From: Leguminivora glycinivorella | Lineage: Eukaryota > Arthropoda > Insecta > Lepidoptera > Tortricidae | Length of the DNA: 64,000 nt | Direction of reading: 5' to 3' | Assembly: GCF_023078275.1 (NCBI RefSeq) | Contig: NC_062980.1 | Location: 2,054,001-2,118,000 of the forward strand | In this document: piece by piece, positions 1 through 9,094 of the stretch | Position numbering within the stretch: the first letter of the stretch is position 1 | How the letters are laid out: each line of letters begins with the position of its first letter | Notes under the pieces: generated by a model | Told to the model about the DNA's origin: nothing | Database searches by the model: none | What the model saw: the letters and a program-made list of their open reading frames with translations, nothing else | Translations under genes and position numbers: made by a program

Positions 1-229
1 TTTGCTATTCGAAAACAGATAGCAAAATTGCATTTTATTTACAAGAGTGCAAAGTACTTTCATACAAATTTTAACTTGATGTCTTAAGCTGGCTGGTAGA
101 ATTTACTTATGAATGATGATTTTGAATCATAAATATTGCATAAGTTGATAGATTTGATTTAATTTGATGTTTTATAGTTGGTATTTTCTTCGGTTTTATA
201 GTTCGTGTTGGTGTGGTGAAAAATTTTGT

Positions 230-384
230 GTTTTACAAGGGGGCAAAGTAGTTGTTTAACCGCACGTGCCAATATTGATACCCGAGCAAGCGAAAGATTC
301 CAATATTAGAAAAAGTGGAATCTTGAGCGTGGCGAGGGTTTCAAGGCACGAAGGTTAAACAACTACTTTGCCCCCTTGTAAAAC
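230..384. mobile_element. foldback MITE with 32-bp perfect inverted ends
   Basis: Bases 230-261 and 353-384 are perfect inverted repeats (GTTTTACAAGGGGGCAAAG...). The 91-bp middle has no ORF. A diverged relative lies at about 44900-45070. It is non-autonomous, and the superfamily is not determined because I see no clear target duplication. Confidence 0.75.
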
Positions 385-819
385 AAATAACTATTATTCT
401 GTACGTTTTAACAAACCGTATTTGCATTCTGTTTGCCTGGAAGCTACATATTTGTTTTGTTTGCTACTGTTTGTTTTCGTTTTATTGTGTTGGGGATTAC
501 TATTTTATTTTGGAAGTTGTGGAAATATTTGATATTGTAATTTCAGTGTTCAGAGCTGTATTTGGATTGCTTTAAAGTATTAAACACAATGACTAATACT
601 GTTATTTATATCTAATAGGTGTGTAATTTGTAACAAACCGTTGATTTGTCCTTGACATTTTGTAGTTAGGTACCAATGTTTGCTAAAATAGTACATTACG
701 ATACAAGTGCGTAAAAAAGGAAGTTCGAAACGAGTGGCGATAAATTAAAATACGACTGAAGGGAGTGTTTTAAATCGACAAGAGTTACGAATTTCCTTTT
801 CGCACGTGTATTCGTTCGT
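385..819. other. no gene seen
   Basis: AT-rich sequence without a convincing ORF, RNA gene or repeat that I recognise. The copy of AGTGCGTAAAAAAGGAAG near 706 resembles the GCACTAGTGCGTAAAAAAAG at 877, so the element at 820-914 may begin near 700. Confidence 0.5.
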
Positions 820-914
820 TTTTCAGTACAGATGGCAAACCGAAGTTTCGACCTGACATATAATGAACCACTTCTCGCACTAGTGCGTAAAAAAAGCACC
901 ATCTGTACTGAAAA
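820..914. repeat. short inverted repeat, 16-bp perfect arms
   Basis: TTTTCAGTACAGATGG (820-835) is the exact inverse of 899-914. The 63-bp loop contains GCACTAGTGC. It is probably the end of a small dispersed element. Confidence 0.55.
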
Positions 915-1173
915 GAAATTTAAATAAAGTTTGGTACAGTCGCTACCAAATATATCGGAGCTTCTAAAAGTCTCACAAATTATCGGAATGCTTCAATTGT
1001 CAAGATGGTAGTGTGTGATCCGATGTTTATGAGAGCTAAGCCAGCTCCGATATAATGGCTACTGTATGTTTTGTGAATAAAAGCGTAGTGCGTCTATATA
1101 ATTTTCAGACATTTAATAGTTCGAGAGTAAATCATGGTTGACTTCCAGCAAAACCATAAAAAACAGGAGTTTT

Positions 1174-1229
1174 ACAACTAGGGAAAGAATCAAACTATTT
1201 TAAAATAATTTGATTTGTTCCCTAGTTGT
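1174..1229. repeat. 56-bp foldback hairpin
   Basis: ACAACTAGGGAA at 1174 pairs with TTCCCTAGTTGT ending at 1229, and the inner AATCAAA pairs with TTTGATT, leaving a short AT-rich loop. It is a tiny foldback element or hairpin with no coding content. Confidence 0.6.
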
Positions 1230-1385
1230 ATAGATGGCAGCACCGTCTCTCTAGCTACACCGCAATCCTGTAAAGGATTCGTATAGGAGGTGCAAGCACA
1301 CATTGTTGGCCCTTAGAGGTGGTCAAAGGCGCCTAGCCTTATCAGAGATAACATACACTAGAGAAATTTCGTCGGGTACCACGGC

Positions 1386-1460
1386 GGGCGGGTGGTCTAG
1401 TAGTAAGGACGTTAGCCGCGTAAGCCGAAGACCCGGGTTCGATTCCCGGCTCGGCCACCA
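1386..1460 (+). mobile_element. tRNA-derived SINE head (Pol III A and B boxes)
   Basis: The A box TGGTCTAGTAG starts at 1393 and the B box GGTTCGATTCC spans 1436-1446. The T arm CCGGG/CCCGG is intact and the acceptor ends pair with one mismatch and a wobble, ending in a genomic CCA. I cannot fold a proper anticodon stem, so I read this as a SINE head and not a functional tRNA gene. What follows 1460 is short and T-rich, so the SINE body is truncated. Confidence 0.6.
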
Positions 1461-1529
1461 GTGGGCCTTGTCGTTTTTTCTTTCGTGTAAAAAATATGTG
1501 TATGATATCTATTTCAGTTTAACAGGAGA

Positions 1530-1645
1530 TTTTTTATGCGATAGATAGAAGACAAACGAGCAGACAGGTCGTCTGATGGTAAACGATCACTGCCGCCCAT
1601 ACACTCGAAGCACCAGAAGTGCAGGAGGTGCGTTGTCGGCCTTTA
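1530..1645 (-). mobile_element. dispersed retroposon-like repeat, 3' end (family K)
   Basis: It contains AACGAGCAGACAGG and GATCACTGCCGCCCAT, shared with copies at 7790-7869, 44566-44655 and 48967-49215. In the other orientation each copy ends in ...ATAAAAA, which suggests a poly(A)-tailed retroposon 3' end. No ORF is recognised. Confidence 0.6.
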
Positions 1646-1649
1646 GTTA

Positions 1650-2967
1650 TGTACTATATTTTTATTTTAGTAAACTTAAAAATTAAACTGTTCTACAGAT
1701 CTGATGTTATCTGTTAAACATTTGTAACTGTGAAATTCTTAATTAAATATTCATCACTGATAGATTATCTAAAAGGACAGTGACACAACAAATAAAACCA
1801 AATTAGCACAAACAAAGACAAAGATGACTCGGCAAACTATTTGTTTGTTTATGCTACGGTGTCTTGGGACTGAGACTTGGAAATGGAATAGTAGTCGAAA
1901 ACAGTAAGAGTATTAACGTACAAAAAGTTGTTTTTTTGACAAAAGACAGTTGATTGATAATAATGATAATGTTACGAAGGAAATAATGATTCAAGCTAGA
2001 ACAGCCCGGAACACACACCGTCCCTGTGTGTCATTTTTGTGGAAAGTGTTACGTGATATGACTGCTGTGATATTGCTGTAGGAGGTATGTGATAACCAGA
2101 ACAGCTGTACCCGTGAACTATGGACTATCAGAGGCCGGTCGCAACGGCCGGCATATTCCTAAATTCCTAGGCATATCGAAAAAAGGAAATATTTTATTCT
2201 CGTTCAGTAAGTCGACGATGATTACTCCTTTATACTTGAGACGATGTCTTGGGTTCAAACCGATATTTAATTACTACGCTAGCAGAACTGCCTTAAAGTC
2301 ACCTTACGTTTAGGAACATAAACCTACGTACTGAAGGATGGCAACAACTGATCGCGTAACAGTTCTCTGTTAAAAATACAAAGGCTGTTTCAAATTTTCC
2401 TATACTGTACAAATAACATGTGTTTAAACAAAATTCTTCAGTTTACAGCGGTTTAAACAAAATTCTTCGGCTTCCAGCTGATTTATTTTTATCCCATTTA
2501 CATAATAAATCATACAGAATCCTCCTTCATTTGCCTACACTAAAAACGCATTTTCAATCGATTACGCAAATCCCAATCCTTGCTAAATTCTAAAAAGCAA
2601 TTCCAGTAAAACGATTTTGTGTGACATTGTACTTTATCCGATGGCATAAAAGTTGAGTCTTCCTTCATCTTTGGTAAAAGAATAGGTACCTATTTGGAAG
2701 TTTATAAGATTAATGAATACGATTCATAAAATAATACCCTTTCAAGAAGACGTATGTTGTATAATTTTTATACTGAAATAAGCCCTTTTGAAACGACACT
2801 TCTCGATTTGCGCGACATAGCGAGCGATAAAAGTAGCGCCAGGGTTACTCGCCTGACGTCCTTTGGACCGTGTAATAAAAGTTTCTTTCCAGGGTTGTTT
2901 TTCACTTTTGTCGGCTTGTGAATAAAATTAGATTCATAATAGGAGACTGCAGTGCTTTTATGTATTA
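1650..2967. other. no gene seen
   Basis: AT-rich sequence. Short open frames at 2089-2313 and 2768-2992 have no recognisable motif and no similarity that I can name. No RNA gene or clear repeat is seen. Confidence 0.5.
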
Positions 2968-3147
2968 CTAGCTTTTGCCCGCGGCTTTGCACGCGTTATA
3001 AAGAGACAAAAAGTAGCCTATGTCACTCTCCATCCCTTCAACTATCACCACTTTTAAAAATCACGTCAATTCGTCACTCCATTTCACCGTAAAAGACGGA
3101 CAAACAAAAAGACACACACACTTTTCCATTTATAATATTAGTATGGA
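2968..3147 (-). mobile_element. non-autonomous Helitron, Lep1-like
   Basis: Read on the minus strand it starts TCCATACTAATATTATAAAT and ends with a GC-rich segment, then AAAAGCTAGT. It therefore has a 5' TC, a 3' CTAG and the expected A/T host bases on either side. The body GTCCGTCTTTTACGG and TAGGCTACTTTTTGTCTCTT recurs at 29161 and 55708. Non-autonomous Helitrons called Lep1 are described in Lepidoptera; assignment here is by motif only. Confidence 0.75.
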
Positions 3148-3912
3148 TTGTTATCTACTTTAGAATAAAGCGCAAATATTAAGCCTAAACCCACTATACG
3201 TTCTTAATACATATCAACCAGTACTTTTGCCTGCTGATTATGTTCTCAAATAACAGAATAAAACCGTTCATCGAATAACGTTTTTGTTTACAAATAACGT
3301 TTCAAAAAACGTTATCCGAAGAACGTTGCATGCTACATGTATTCAGTATAGACAACGGCATAAAGTAAAACTTGTTCCTATTTCGATTGTCGCCTCCTCA
3401 GTTCTCATGTACAAATTTTTGTACATATTCGAAAATTTATTTAAAAAATTTATTGAGTAACAAAAGGTACCAAATTCAAAACAAAACAATTGCTTCCGAC
3501 TCAGGAGGGTAGACAACAAACATCAATATACCAATTCCCATATTCCCATTGCCGTATATATTTACCCAGACCGTTCCAGCCAAATGGCCTCAATGTGTTT
3601 CCTAGTATTTGATCCAGCGCTAGCGCCTCGGGACTCACAAATTCTAGTCCAGACTATTTGTTTCTATCAAATCATCACCAGTGTAGTGTGATCCCTAGAT
3701 ATGTGATAGATAGACGTAATACGGATCGGTATTATAATGGTTTTTCTAATATTAGGTTCGTGCATTTATGTTAATTCTTGATTTAACCTTACTTGACAAA
3801 TTGAGCTATTAATGATTTGAATTTAGAGCTCGGGATATTGTAAAGGTACTATAGACGTGATTATCTTTAATTCTTTCAGGGCCTTATCCAATACAAAATT
3901 AATATGTAAGTA
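3148..3912. other. no gene seen
   Basis: AT-rich sequence with no supported ORF, RNA gene or repeat. Confidence 0.5.
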
Positions 3913-3993
3913 AAGTACAGCGGGGCAAATCTCAACTGGGGGACACGTAACTGATCCATTTTTTCCATTATTACACTATGATGTTGAGATCTA

Positions 3994-5267
3994 TTGGGTT
4001 GGCACAAAAGTAATGACACACTCTACAAAACTCTATACATTTCCTTTCTTAAGTTAATTGTTTTCGATAATATTCTAGTATGTTGTAGAACATTCTAGGT
4101 ACTTCTAATGTGAGGGTATATAAAGCCGCCCTCGTGATTGGTTTAGTTAGATTGAAATAAAATGGACGAGCGACAAGTTCGAACACTTTACTTATACGAG
4201 TACGTGTTAGGCCACAGTGCGCGGGCTGCGGCTGACAATATCAACACTGCATTGGGCGCTGGAAGTACAAGCCATGCCACGGTGTCCAGATGGTTTGACC
4301 GTTTTAAATCAGGAGACAGGAGCCTTGAAACTCAGTCACGCTCAGGGCGACCACCTGCATTCAATGATGACGATTTACGCCGCGAACTACAGTCGAATCC
4401 TGATGCTACTACTCGTGAATTAGCGGAAGCACTTAACTGCAGTCACCACGCTGTGGAATACCATCTGCATGAGCTTGGGTATCGAAAAGTTTTGGCTCGA
4501 TGGGTACCGCACATCCTTACCGACGCCAGTCGTGCAGTCCGTGTCGCCATCTGTCAATCACTTTTGCTGCGACCCCGACGTAAAGAGTTTTTGACTGATC
4601 TGGTTACGGGAGATGAATCATGGATTTATTATGAGAACGATACACGTCGTGCTTTTTGGCTGCCTCGAGAAGAAACGCCACCAACTCAACCGATGCTGAG
4701 TCAAAAGAACCGCTTAAAAGTTTTGCTTTGTTGTTTCTGGGATTCGCAAGACATGCTGGAAACAGCATCAGTTCATGAAAATGAACTATTACACAATGAA
4801 ACTGTAAACGCTAACAAATATTCAACACAGCTCACCGAACTATCTTCTGCTATCAAGAAAAAACGACGAAGACAAGCCACTGTAATTTTACTACATGATA
4901 ACGCTCGACCTCAGATCGCATCTACCGTTCGCCAACAGCTGCAAAACTTGGGCTGGGAGACGATACCCCACCCACCTTATTCTCCAGACCTCGCACCATC
5001 AGACTTTCATTTGTTTAGAGCCCTGAAACGACATTTGCGAGGTAAACAATTCAATGATTTCCATGATGTACAGGTGGAGTTGAACAACTTTTTCGAGGCA
5101 CAGCCATCAGAGTTCTGGGCGAAAGGCATCCAAACTTTGCCGGATCGTTGGCAAGAAGTCATAGATGCTAATGGTGATTACATCATCGACTAAGCTTTTT
5201 GTATTGTAATAATAATAAAAAATATAAAACGTGAACCAAGTGTCTCATTACTTTTGTGCCAACCCAA
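3994..5267 (+). mobile_element. complete mariner transposon, 1274 bp
   Basis: The inverted ends match for at least 23 bp (TTGGGTTGGCACAAAAGTAA at 3994, its inverse ending at 5267) and are flanked by TA at 3992-3993 and 5268-5269. One open transposase gene (4162-5193) fills most of the element. It interrupts the foldback MITE at 3913-5400, so it arrived later. Confidence 0.95.
4162..5193 (+). CDS. mariner transposase, 343 aa, intact
   Basis: A DD34D transposase of the mariner family, which in known members cuts its own element out and inserts it at TA dinucleotides in the nucleus. The N-terminal part, about residues 1-110, carries two helix-turn-helix-like regions expected to bind the inverted ends. 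A WVPHIL motif follows near residue 114, the linker signature of the family. The catalytic aspartates are visible: GDESW at about residue 151, HDNARP at about 246, and APSDFHLF at about 281, with exactly 34 residues between the second and third. YSPDLAP precedes the last. Length is normal for mariner, the start ATG lies 168 bp inside the element, and no stop or frameshift is seen. Whether it is active cannot be told; the intact frame and ends are compatible with recent mobility. Confidence 0.95.
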   Translation: MDERQVRTLYLYEYVLGHSARAAADNINTALGAGSTSHATVSRWFDRFKSGDRSLETQSRSGRPPAFNDDDLRRELQSNPDATTRELAEALNCSHHAVEYHLHELGYRKVLARWVPHILTDASRAVRVAICQSLLLRPRRKEFLTDLVTGDESWIYYENDTRRAFWLPREETPPTQPMLSQKNRLKVLLCCFWDSQDMLETASVHENELLHNETVNANKYSTQLTELSSAIKKKRRRQATVILLHDNARPQIASTVRQQLQNLGWETIPHPPYSPDLAPSDFHLFRALKRHLRGKQFNDFHDVQVELNNFFEAQPSEFWAKGIQTLPDRWQEVIDANGDYIID

Positions 5268-5680
5268 TACATGTATCCTCTGAACACGCCTACCATATAT
5301 AACCGTTGGACACTCTATTTAGTTATGCAAACATTGTAAAACATGAAAAAAATGGACCAGTTACATTTGCCCCCCAGTCGAGATTTGCCCCGCTGTACCT
5401 TATAGGTATCTAGCATGTTCTTGGCAGCGAATGTCAAAGAGCTTCCACATGCAATGATCAACAAGAAACTTTACTTAAGAGTAAAGGTTTTAAAAAATAA
5501 TGTACATTAAAGAGGTCGCAAAGTTTAGTGTATTATTCTAAAAAATGGCGCCACGAAAAACGGAAACACATTCCTAACGTACCTACGTATTTAAATAATC
5601 TACAACAAAATAGATCCTTGATTACGCGTAGCACCCCAAAAGTAATTTTCACTCTCCATTACTCGGACGTTAGGTGTCAG

Positions 5681-5908
5681 CACAGAATATATAATAGTAC
5701 AAGTACAGAAGGCTCACTCCTTTGATGTTCACAAAACGCCGCCATTCTAAATTCTTACCTACATTAACGAACGGATCGCACACGTGCAGACGACATTGAA
5801 TTCTATTGCGCCGCGTGAAGGTCGTAGCCAGTGAATGGGCCGCGAACTCGCGGCCGCCGGCATGTACTTGTAGCGCGGCGAAAGGATCGCGGAGTGAGCC
5901 GCCCCTGG
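5681..5908 (-). repeat. 228-bp dispersed repeat (family R), copy 1
   Basis: It is the inverse of 45426-45653 and has the same length. Both copies translate in one frame to a peptide containing RGGSLRDPFAALQVHAGGRE and KGVSLLYLYYYIF. There is no start or stop context for a real gene and I know no function. The fixed ends (CAGGGGCGGCTCAC and TATATATTCTGTG) suggest a mobile element of unknown type. Confidence 0.7.
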
Positions 5909-5993
5909 TGTCAGCCTGTATCATTTAGTGTCATTTGTCGCGCCTCAAAAACATTACATTATGCAGAATTGTTGCCTTCGCCTTAAAGAACAG

Positions 5994-6350
5994 ATCTTAT
6001 CTTATCTTATCTTAAATCTGCGGGGGCCCTTACGGATACACTTCGACCCATCGGGATCTTTTGTGCAATTACCCCCTACGATCCTAAGATCCTTCAGCTA
6101 TTCAGGAGCTTCTCGACCATCTCCACGTATCGCATGATGAGGCTCATGGGTAGCTCTCTGAAGTCCTTTGGTGCCAGCTTGCCTGCTCCGAAGTTCTTCA
6201 TTCTTTGTCTGGCGAGGGCGTGACATTCACACATTAGATGTCTGACTGTCTCTTCCTCTTCGCCACACATGCGACAATCAGTGTTGTCGGCGTGTCTCAT
6301 CTTGGCCAGAATTCCTTTGACCCCGTAATGGCCTGTGAACACCCCCGTTA
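5994..6350 (-). mobile_element. LINE 3' end, 5'-truncated
   Basis: The C-terminal coding fragment (6094-6342) is followed on the minus strand by a short 3' UTR and an (AAGAT)n tail at about 5994-6014. A short tandem tail at the 3' end is typical of several insect non-LTR retrotransposons. Nothing upstream of about 6350 continues the frame. Confidence 0.75.
6094..6342 (-). pseudogene. LINE ORF2 C-terminal fragment
   Basis: The peptide contains FTGHYGVKG, a CRMCGEEEETVRH stretch and CECHALARQRM. This cysteine/histidine pattern is characteristic of the C-terminal tails of non-LTR retrotransposon polyproteins (the CxxC...H...C region after the reverse transcriptase or RNase H). Only about 80 residues remain. 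The first codon is GTG inside the fragment, not a true start. Reverse transcriptase and endonuclease domains are absent, so it cannot act alone. The clade cannot be fixed from this much sequence. Confidence 0.75.
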
Positions 6351-6359
6351 TAATTTAGA

Positions 6360-6938
6360 GTTGTCTTTTGTTTGTCTTCAAACCAAACTACAGTGTTTTT
6401 GGAACTTACAGGTATCATCTCCTTATTTTAATAAGTCTCGTTCGAGCATATATGTAAAGCCTCGGCAAAAAAACTCTGACAAGTCTGCAAGGAATGGCTT
6501 TGTTCCTGTGATGCACATAGCCTTAGGTTTCTAGGCGTTTTACAAATTATTCTTTATTTTAAAAACGTCTATGTGACATCGCAACCTTCGTAAACATTTC
6601 ACAAAACAGTCTATCGGTGGTGGTCTATTCCAGAAAATAACCACTGTAAACTGATCTCTGATCACTTATAACATGCACAGGTCGCAAGCTCACAATAATA
6701 TTGGTGAATACTATAAATATTATGCAAATGCCTACAAATTATGCAGACTCGTTTGCCCCCGAGAGCTGTCGTACCATTTGGCTTTTAATCAATTTATTAG
6801 ATTAACAAATAGGATGGAAACTACAATAAGCTCCAGTAAATGAGGCATCGCTTTCTATTTTGGGGCACGTTGTTTTATCATAATTAAGTCAACAAAATAT
6901 TATTGGCACTACAATTTATTTTATACGAATTTTGTAGA
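6360..6938. other. no gene seen
   Basis: No supported ORF, RNA gene or repeat. An open frame overlapping 6238-6534 is antisense to the LINE fragment at its start and shows no motif. Confidence 0.5.
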
Positions 6939-7154
6939 ACCCCGGCTCGTACCAATGAGTTTTTGGAACTTAACTATGTGCGAAATGTCATTTGATATTC
7001 GCCAGTCGCTTTTCGGTGAAGGAAAACATCGCGAGGAAACCGGACTAAACCCAACAAGGCCTAGTTACCCTTCAGGTTGGAAGGTCAGGTGGCAGTCACT
7101 TTGGTAAAACTAGTGGCTACGCTAAATCTTGGGATTAGTTGTCAATGCGGAAAG
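6939..7154 (+). mobile_element. SINE body, 5'-truncated (family of 47376)
   Basis: From AACCCCGGCTCGTACC on, this matches the SINE at 47376-47717: TGTGCGAAATGTCATTTGAT, CGGTGAAGGAAAACATCG and GGGATTAGTTGTCAA are all shared. The copy begins inside the B-box end of the tRNA-like head and stops before the tail. Confidence 0.85.
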
Positions 7155-7587
7155 AGAAGACTATAAAAATGACAAAACTCGACATGTGACATCCTCAGGA
7201 TATGTTTTGACGATGCGAGATCCGGCAACTTCTGACTAAAAAGTCCAGAATATAAATTCTATATTCATTCTACGGATACAACTCAATTTTACTCAGGTAA
7301 TAAATAATATTCGATTACGCCGCGAGATGAATCCATGATGGAGGTCACACGAGTTAATTAAATCCGATGGAAGCATCGCATTTGCATAACACGGGCTGCT
7401 GAAAAACGATGCTTTTGACAACCCTATTAATGGATACAATTACAAAAATCATTGAGGTTACTGGGGAGTGGGGACCGTAGGGCTGGCTCGTTTTTTGTTC
7501 AGTGGATTGGAATAGTGATGCTAAGCGGTAACGCATCCAGGCTTAAACATTGCATTTAGCATTAGTTAGGCCTTAAAATACAGACCC
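7155..7587. other. no gene seen
   Basis: No convincing ORF or repeat. The frame at 7354-7536 minus is short and shows no motif. Confidence 0.5.
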
Positions 7588-7729
7588 CGTAGGTGAATGG
7601 CGTTTCTGCGAAACGAAAACGAAATGCCGCAAAAGGTAGTCTGGCTCTGTCGCGCCAATACGCAAGAGCGATAGAGATAGATAGCTACGAAAGAGATATT
7701 ATCGTGAGCGTTTGTGCATTCGGCTACGC
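7588..7729. mobile_element. MITE of the GTAGCCGAATGGCA family
   Basis: The ends CCGTAGGTGAATGGC and GCATTCGGCTACG are inverted relative to each other. The body (GTAGTCTGGCTCTGTCGCGC, CAATACGCAAGAGCGAT) recurs at 22373, 23863, 34182 and 52699. There is no coding capacity. Confidence 0.8.
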
Positions 7730-7789
7730 ACACAGTAGAAAAAGGCTCACACTCCGTGTCGATCGAAACGCTACTGTCGCGTCAAAAGG

Positions 7790-7869
7790 TTGTCTTTCGG
7801 GTGTCCATGGGCGGCAGTGATCGCTTACCATTAGGCGATCTGCTCGTTTACATGTTATCGCATAAAAAA
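7790..7869 (+). repeat. family K repeat, short copy
   Basis: GGGTGTCCATGGGCGGCAGT, GATCGCTTACCATTAGGCGA and GCATAAAAAAA match the other family K copies. It reads toward an A-rich 3' end. Confidence 0.65.
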
Positions 7870-7968
7870 ATGGTAGAAAGACACAAAACTTCAATGTCAA
7901 AACGGTTACAGATTGAGAACAATATTTGAAGCTTCTCTGCCGGTCCTATTTCGCAATAAATTCTGCTG

Positions 7969-8035
7969 TTTTATAGTTTCGCCATGTCTGTCCGTCCGTC
8001 CGTCCGTCCGTCCGCGGATAATCTCAGTAACCGTT
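7969..8035. repeat. left remnant of dispersed repeat (family C) split by the gypsy element
   Basis: TAGTTTCGCCATGTCTG, then (TCCG)n, then CGGATAATCTCAGTAACCGT match the intact copy at 15950-16488. The gypsy LTR starts at 8036 and the family resumes at about 15010. Confidence 0.8.
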
Positions 8036-8376
8036 TGTTAACTATCGATGACAAAGGATGGCAGCCGACGATGGTGAATTCCAAATAAAACTGAGAAATC
8101 TATGACACGTGTTTATTCACAAAACGTTTAGATGTTAACACCTTGAATTATTCCACAGTAATGGCCGCCGAATCACATTATTCTAGGCTTTTATATTATT
8201 ACCAATTATTAAAAAGTATCATTGCGGGTATATTGGAAATAGTCAATCTAATGTACCCGCAATGTTTAACCATAATAAATAATCATACAATTATTGAAGG
8301 TATTGCCATAAATAATTAAACCAAACTACCTTCGACCTTCCTTACATTAATAAAGCCATGAGAATAAGTGGGTACA
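8036..8376 (-). repeat. 3' LTR, 341 bp, TG...CA
   Basis: In plus orientation it starts TGTTAACTATCG and ends GGGTACA, so the TGT...ACA ends are inverted. Inside, CATTGCGGGTA at about 8221 pairs with TACCCGCAATG at about 8263, giving an 11-bp hairpin stem. Twin of 14674-15009. Confidence 0.88.
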
Positions 8377-9094
8377 ACTATACCGATATATTCTAAAACA
8401 CCCGCAGCTTATTCAACTTGTATTTATGAAAGTTAACAGTCGGCCTTCCTGCCAAGCTACGTCCTCGTGGCTTTATTGTTTATATAAAATCATTATTAAG
8501 TAACACACGTTTTATAGATTATAATTATTTTGATAACATACATTTATAAAGTTCATAAATGCATAATTATTTAAACCATAATAGTGTTATAAGCATTAAC
8601 AATAATCATTGACAATAAATAAATATGAAAACAATACTTTTAAATATAATAATTTTACTGCATATAACTCCAACATATTCAGATTAAGAATTATATAAGT
8701 ACATTGAGTCTCATTGAGATTCTATTGAATCTCCTTAAAACTTGGATCAGTAATGGGAACCCCTTCATGTTTCCTTATACTGCCCAACATAATTTTTAAC
8801 GACTAGGATCAGTAATGGGAACCCCTTCCTGTTTCCTTATACTGTCCGCAATGATTCTATCGAATCTTTAACTATTTATCAGTAATGGGAAACCCTGCCT
8901 GTTTCCTTATACTGTGTAAAGTCATGAAGTAATTCTATTGAATCCTCCAAATCAATCACATAGCTAATCAGTAATGGGAAATCCTTCTTGTTTCCTTATA
9001 CTATAAAACGTACATTAAACAATTCAGCATTAATATAAATTGAATTATTTGCCACTCACTATCACCTTTATTTAATGTTTTCTTAAATTACAAT
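8377..9094 (-). other. gypsy region between the ORF stop and the 3' LTR
   Basis: No ORF. It holds four copies of a 35-nt hairpin motif (8748-9003) and three GATTCTATTGAATC-like palindromes between them. I see no good polypurine tract next to 8376. Confidence 0.7.
8748..9003. repeat. four spaced copies of a 35-nt hairpin motif
   Basis: Copies lie at 8748-8782, 8810-8844, 8880-8914 and 8969-9003, with start-to-start spacing 62, 70 and 89 nt. Each reads CAGTAATGGGAA, then a variable 8-11 nt, then TTTCCTTATACTG, and folds with CAGTA/TACTG and GGAA/TTCC paired. The last copy ends TACTATA. They lie just downstream of the gag-pol stop and have no counterpart elsewhere in the window. Confidence 0.8.

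Larger units (their letters stand above)
3913..5400. mobile_element. foldback TA-target MITE split by a mariner insertion
   Basis: The ends are inverted repeats of consensus AGGTACAGCGGGGCAAATC, followed by a CTCGACTGGGGGG-like block, and the flanking dinucleotide is TA on both sides. Without the insert the element is about 212 bp. Further copies lie at 18569, 22807, 28953 and 36732. The TA target suggests the Tc1/mariner superfamily. It carries no ORF of its own. Confidence 0.85.

Noticed and set aside
1386..1460. A functional tRNA gene
   Set aside because: A mismatch in the acceptor stem, no convincing anticodon stem, and genomic CCA fit a SINE head. The same reasoning applies to 26868, 38331, 41659 and 47395.
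2128..2150. GGCCGGTCGCAACGGCCGG hairpin as a terminator or RNA gene
   Set aside because: A single short stem without context; chance is a sufficient explanation.
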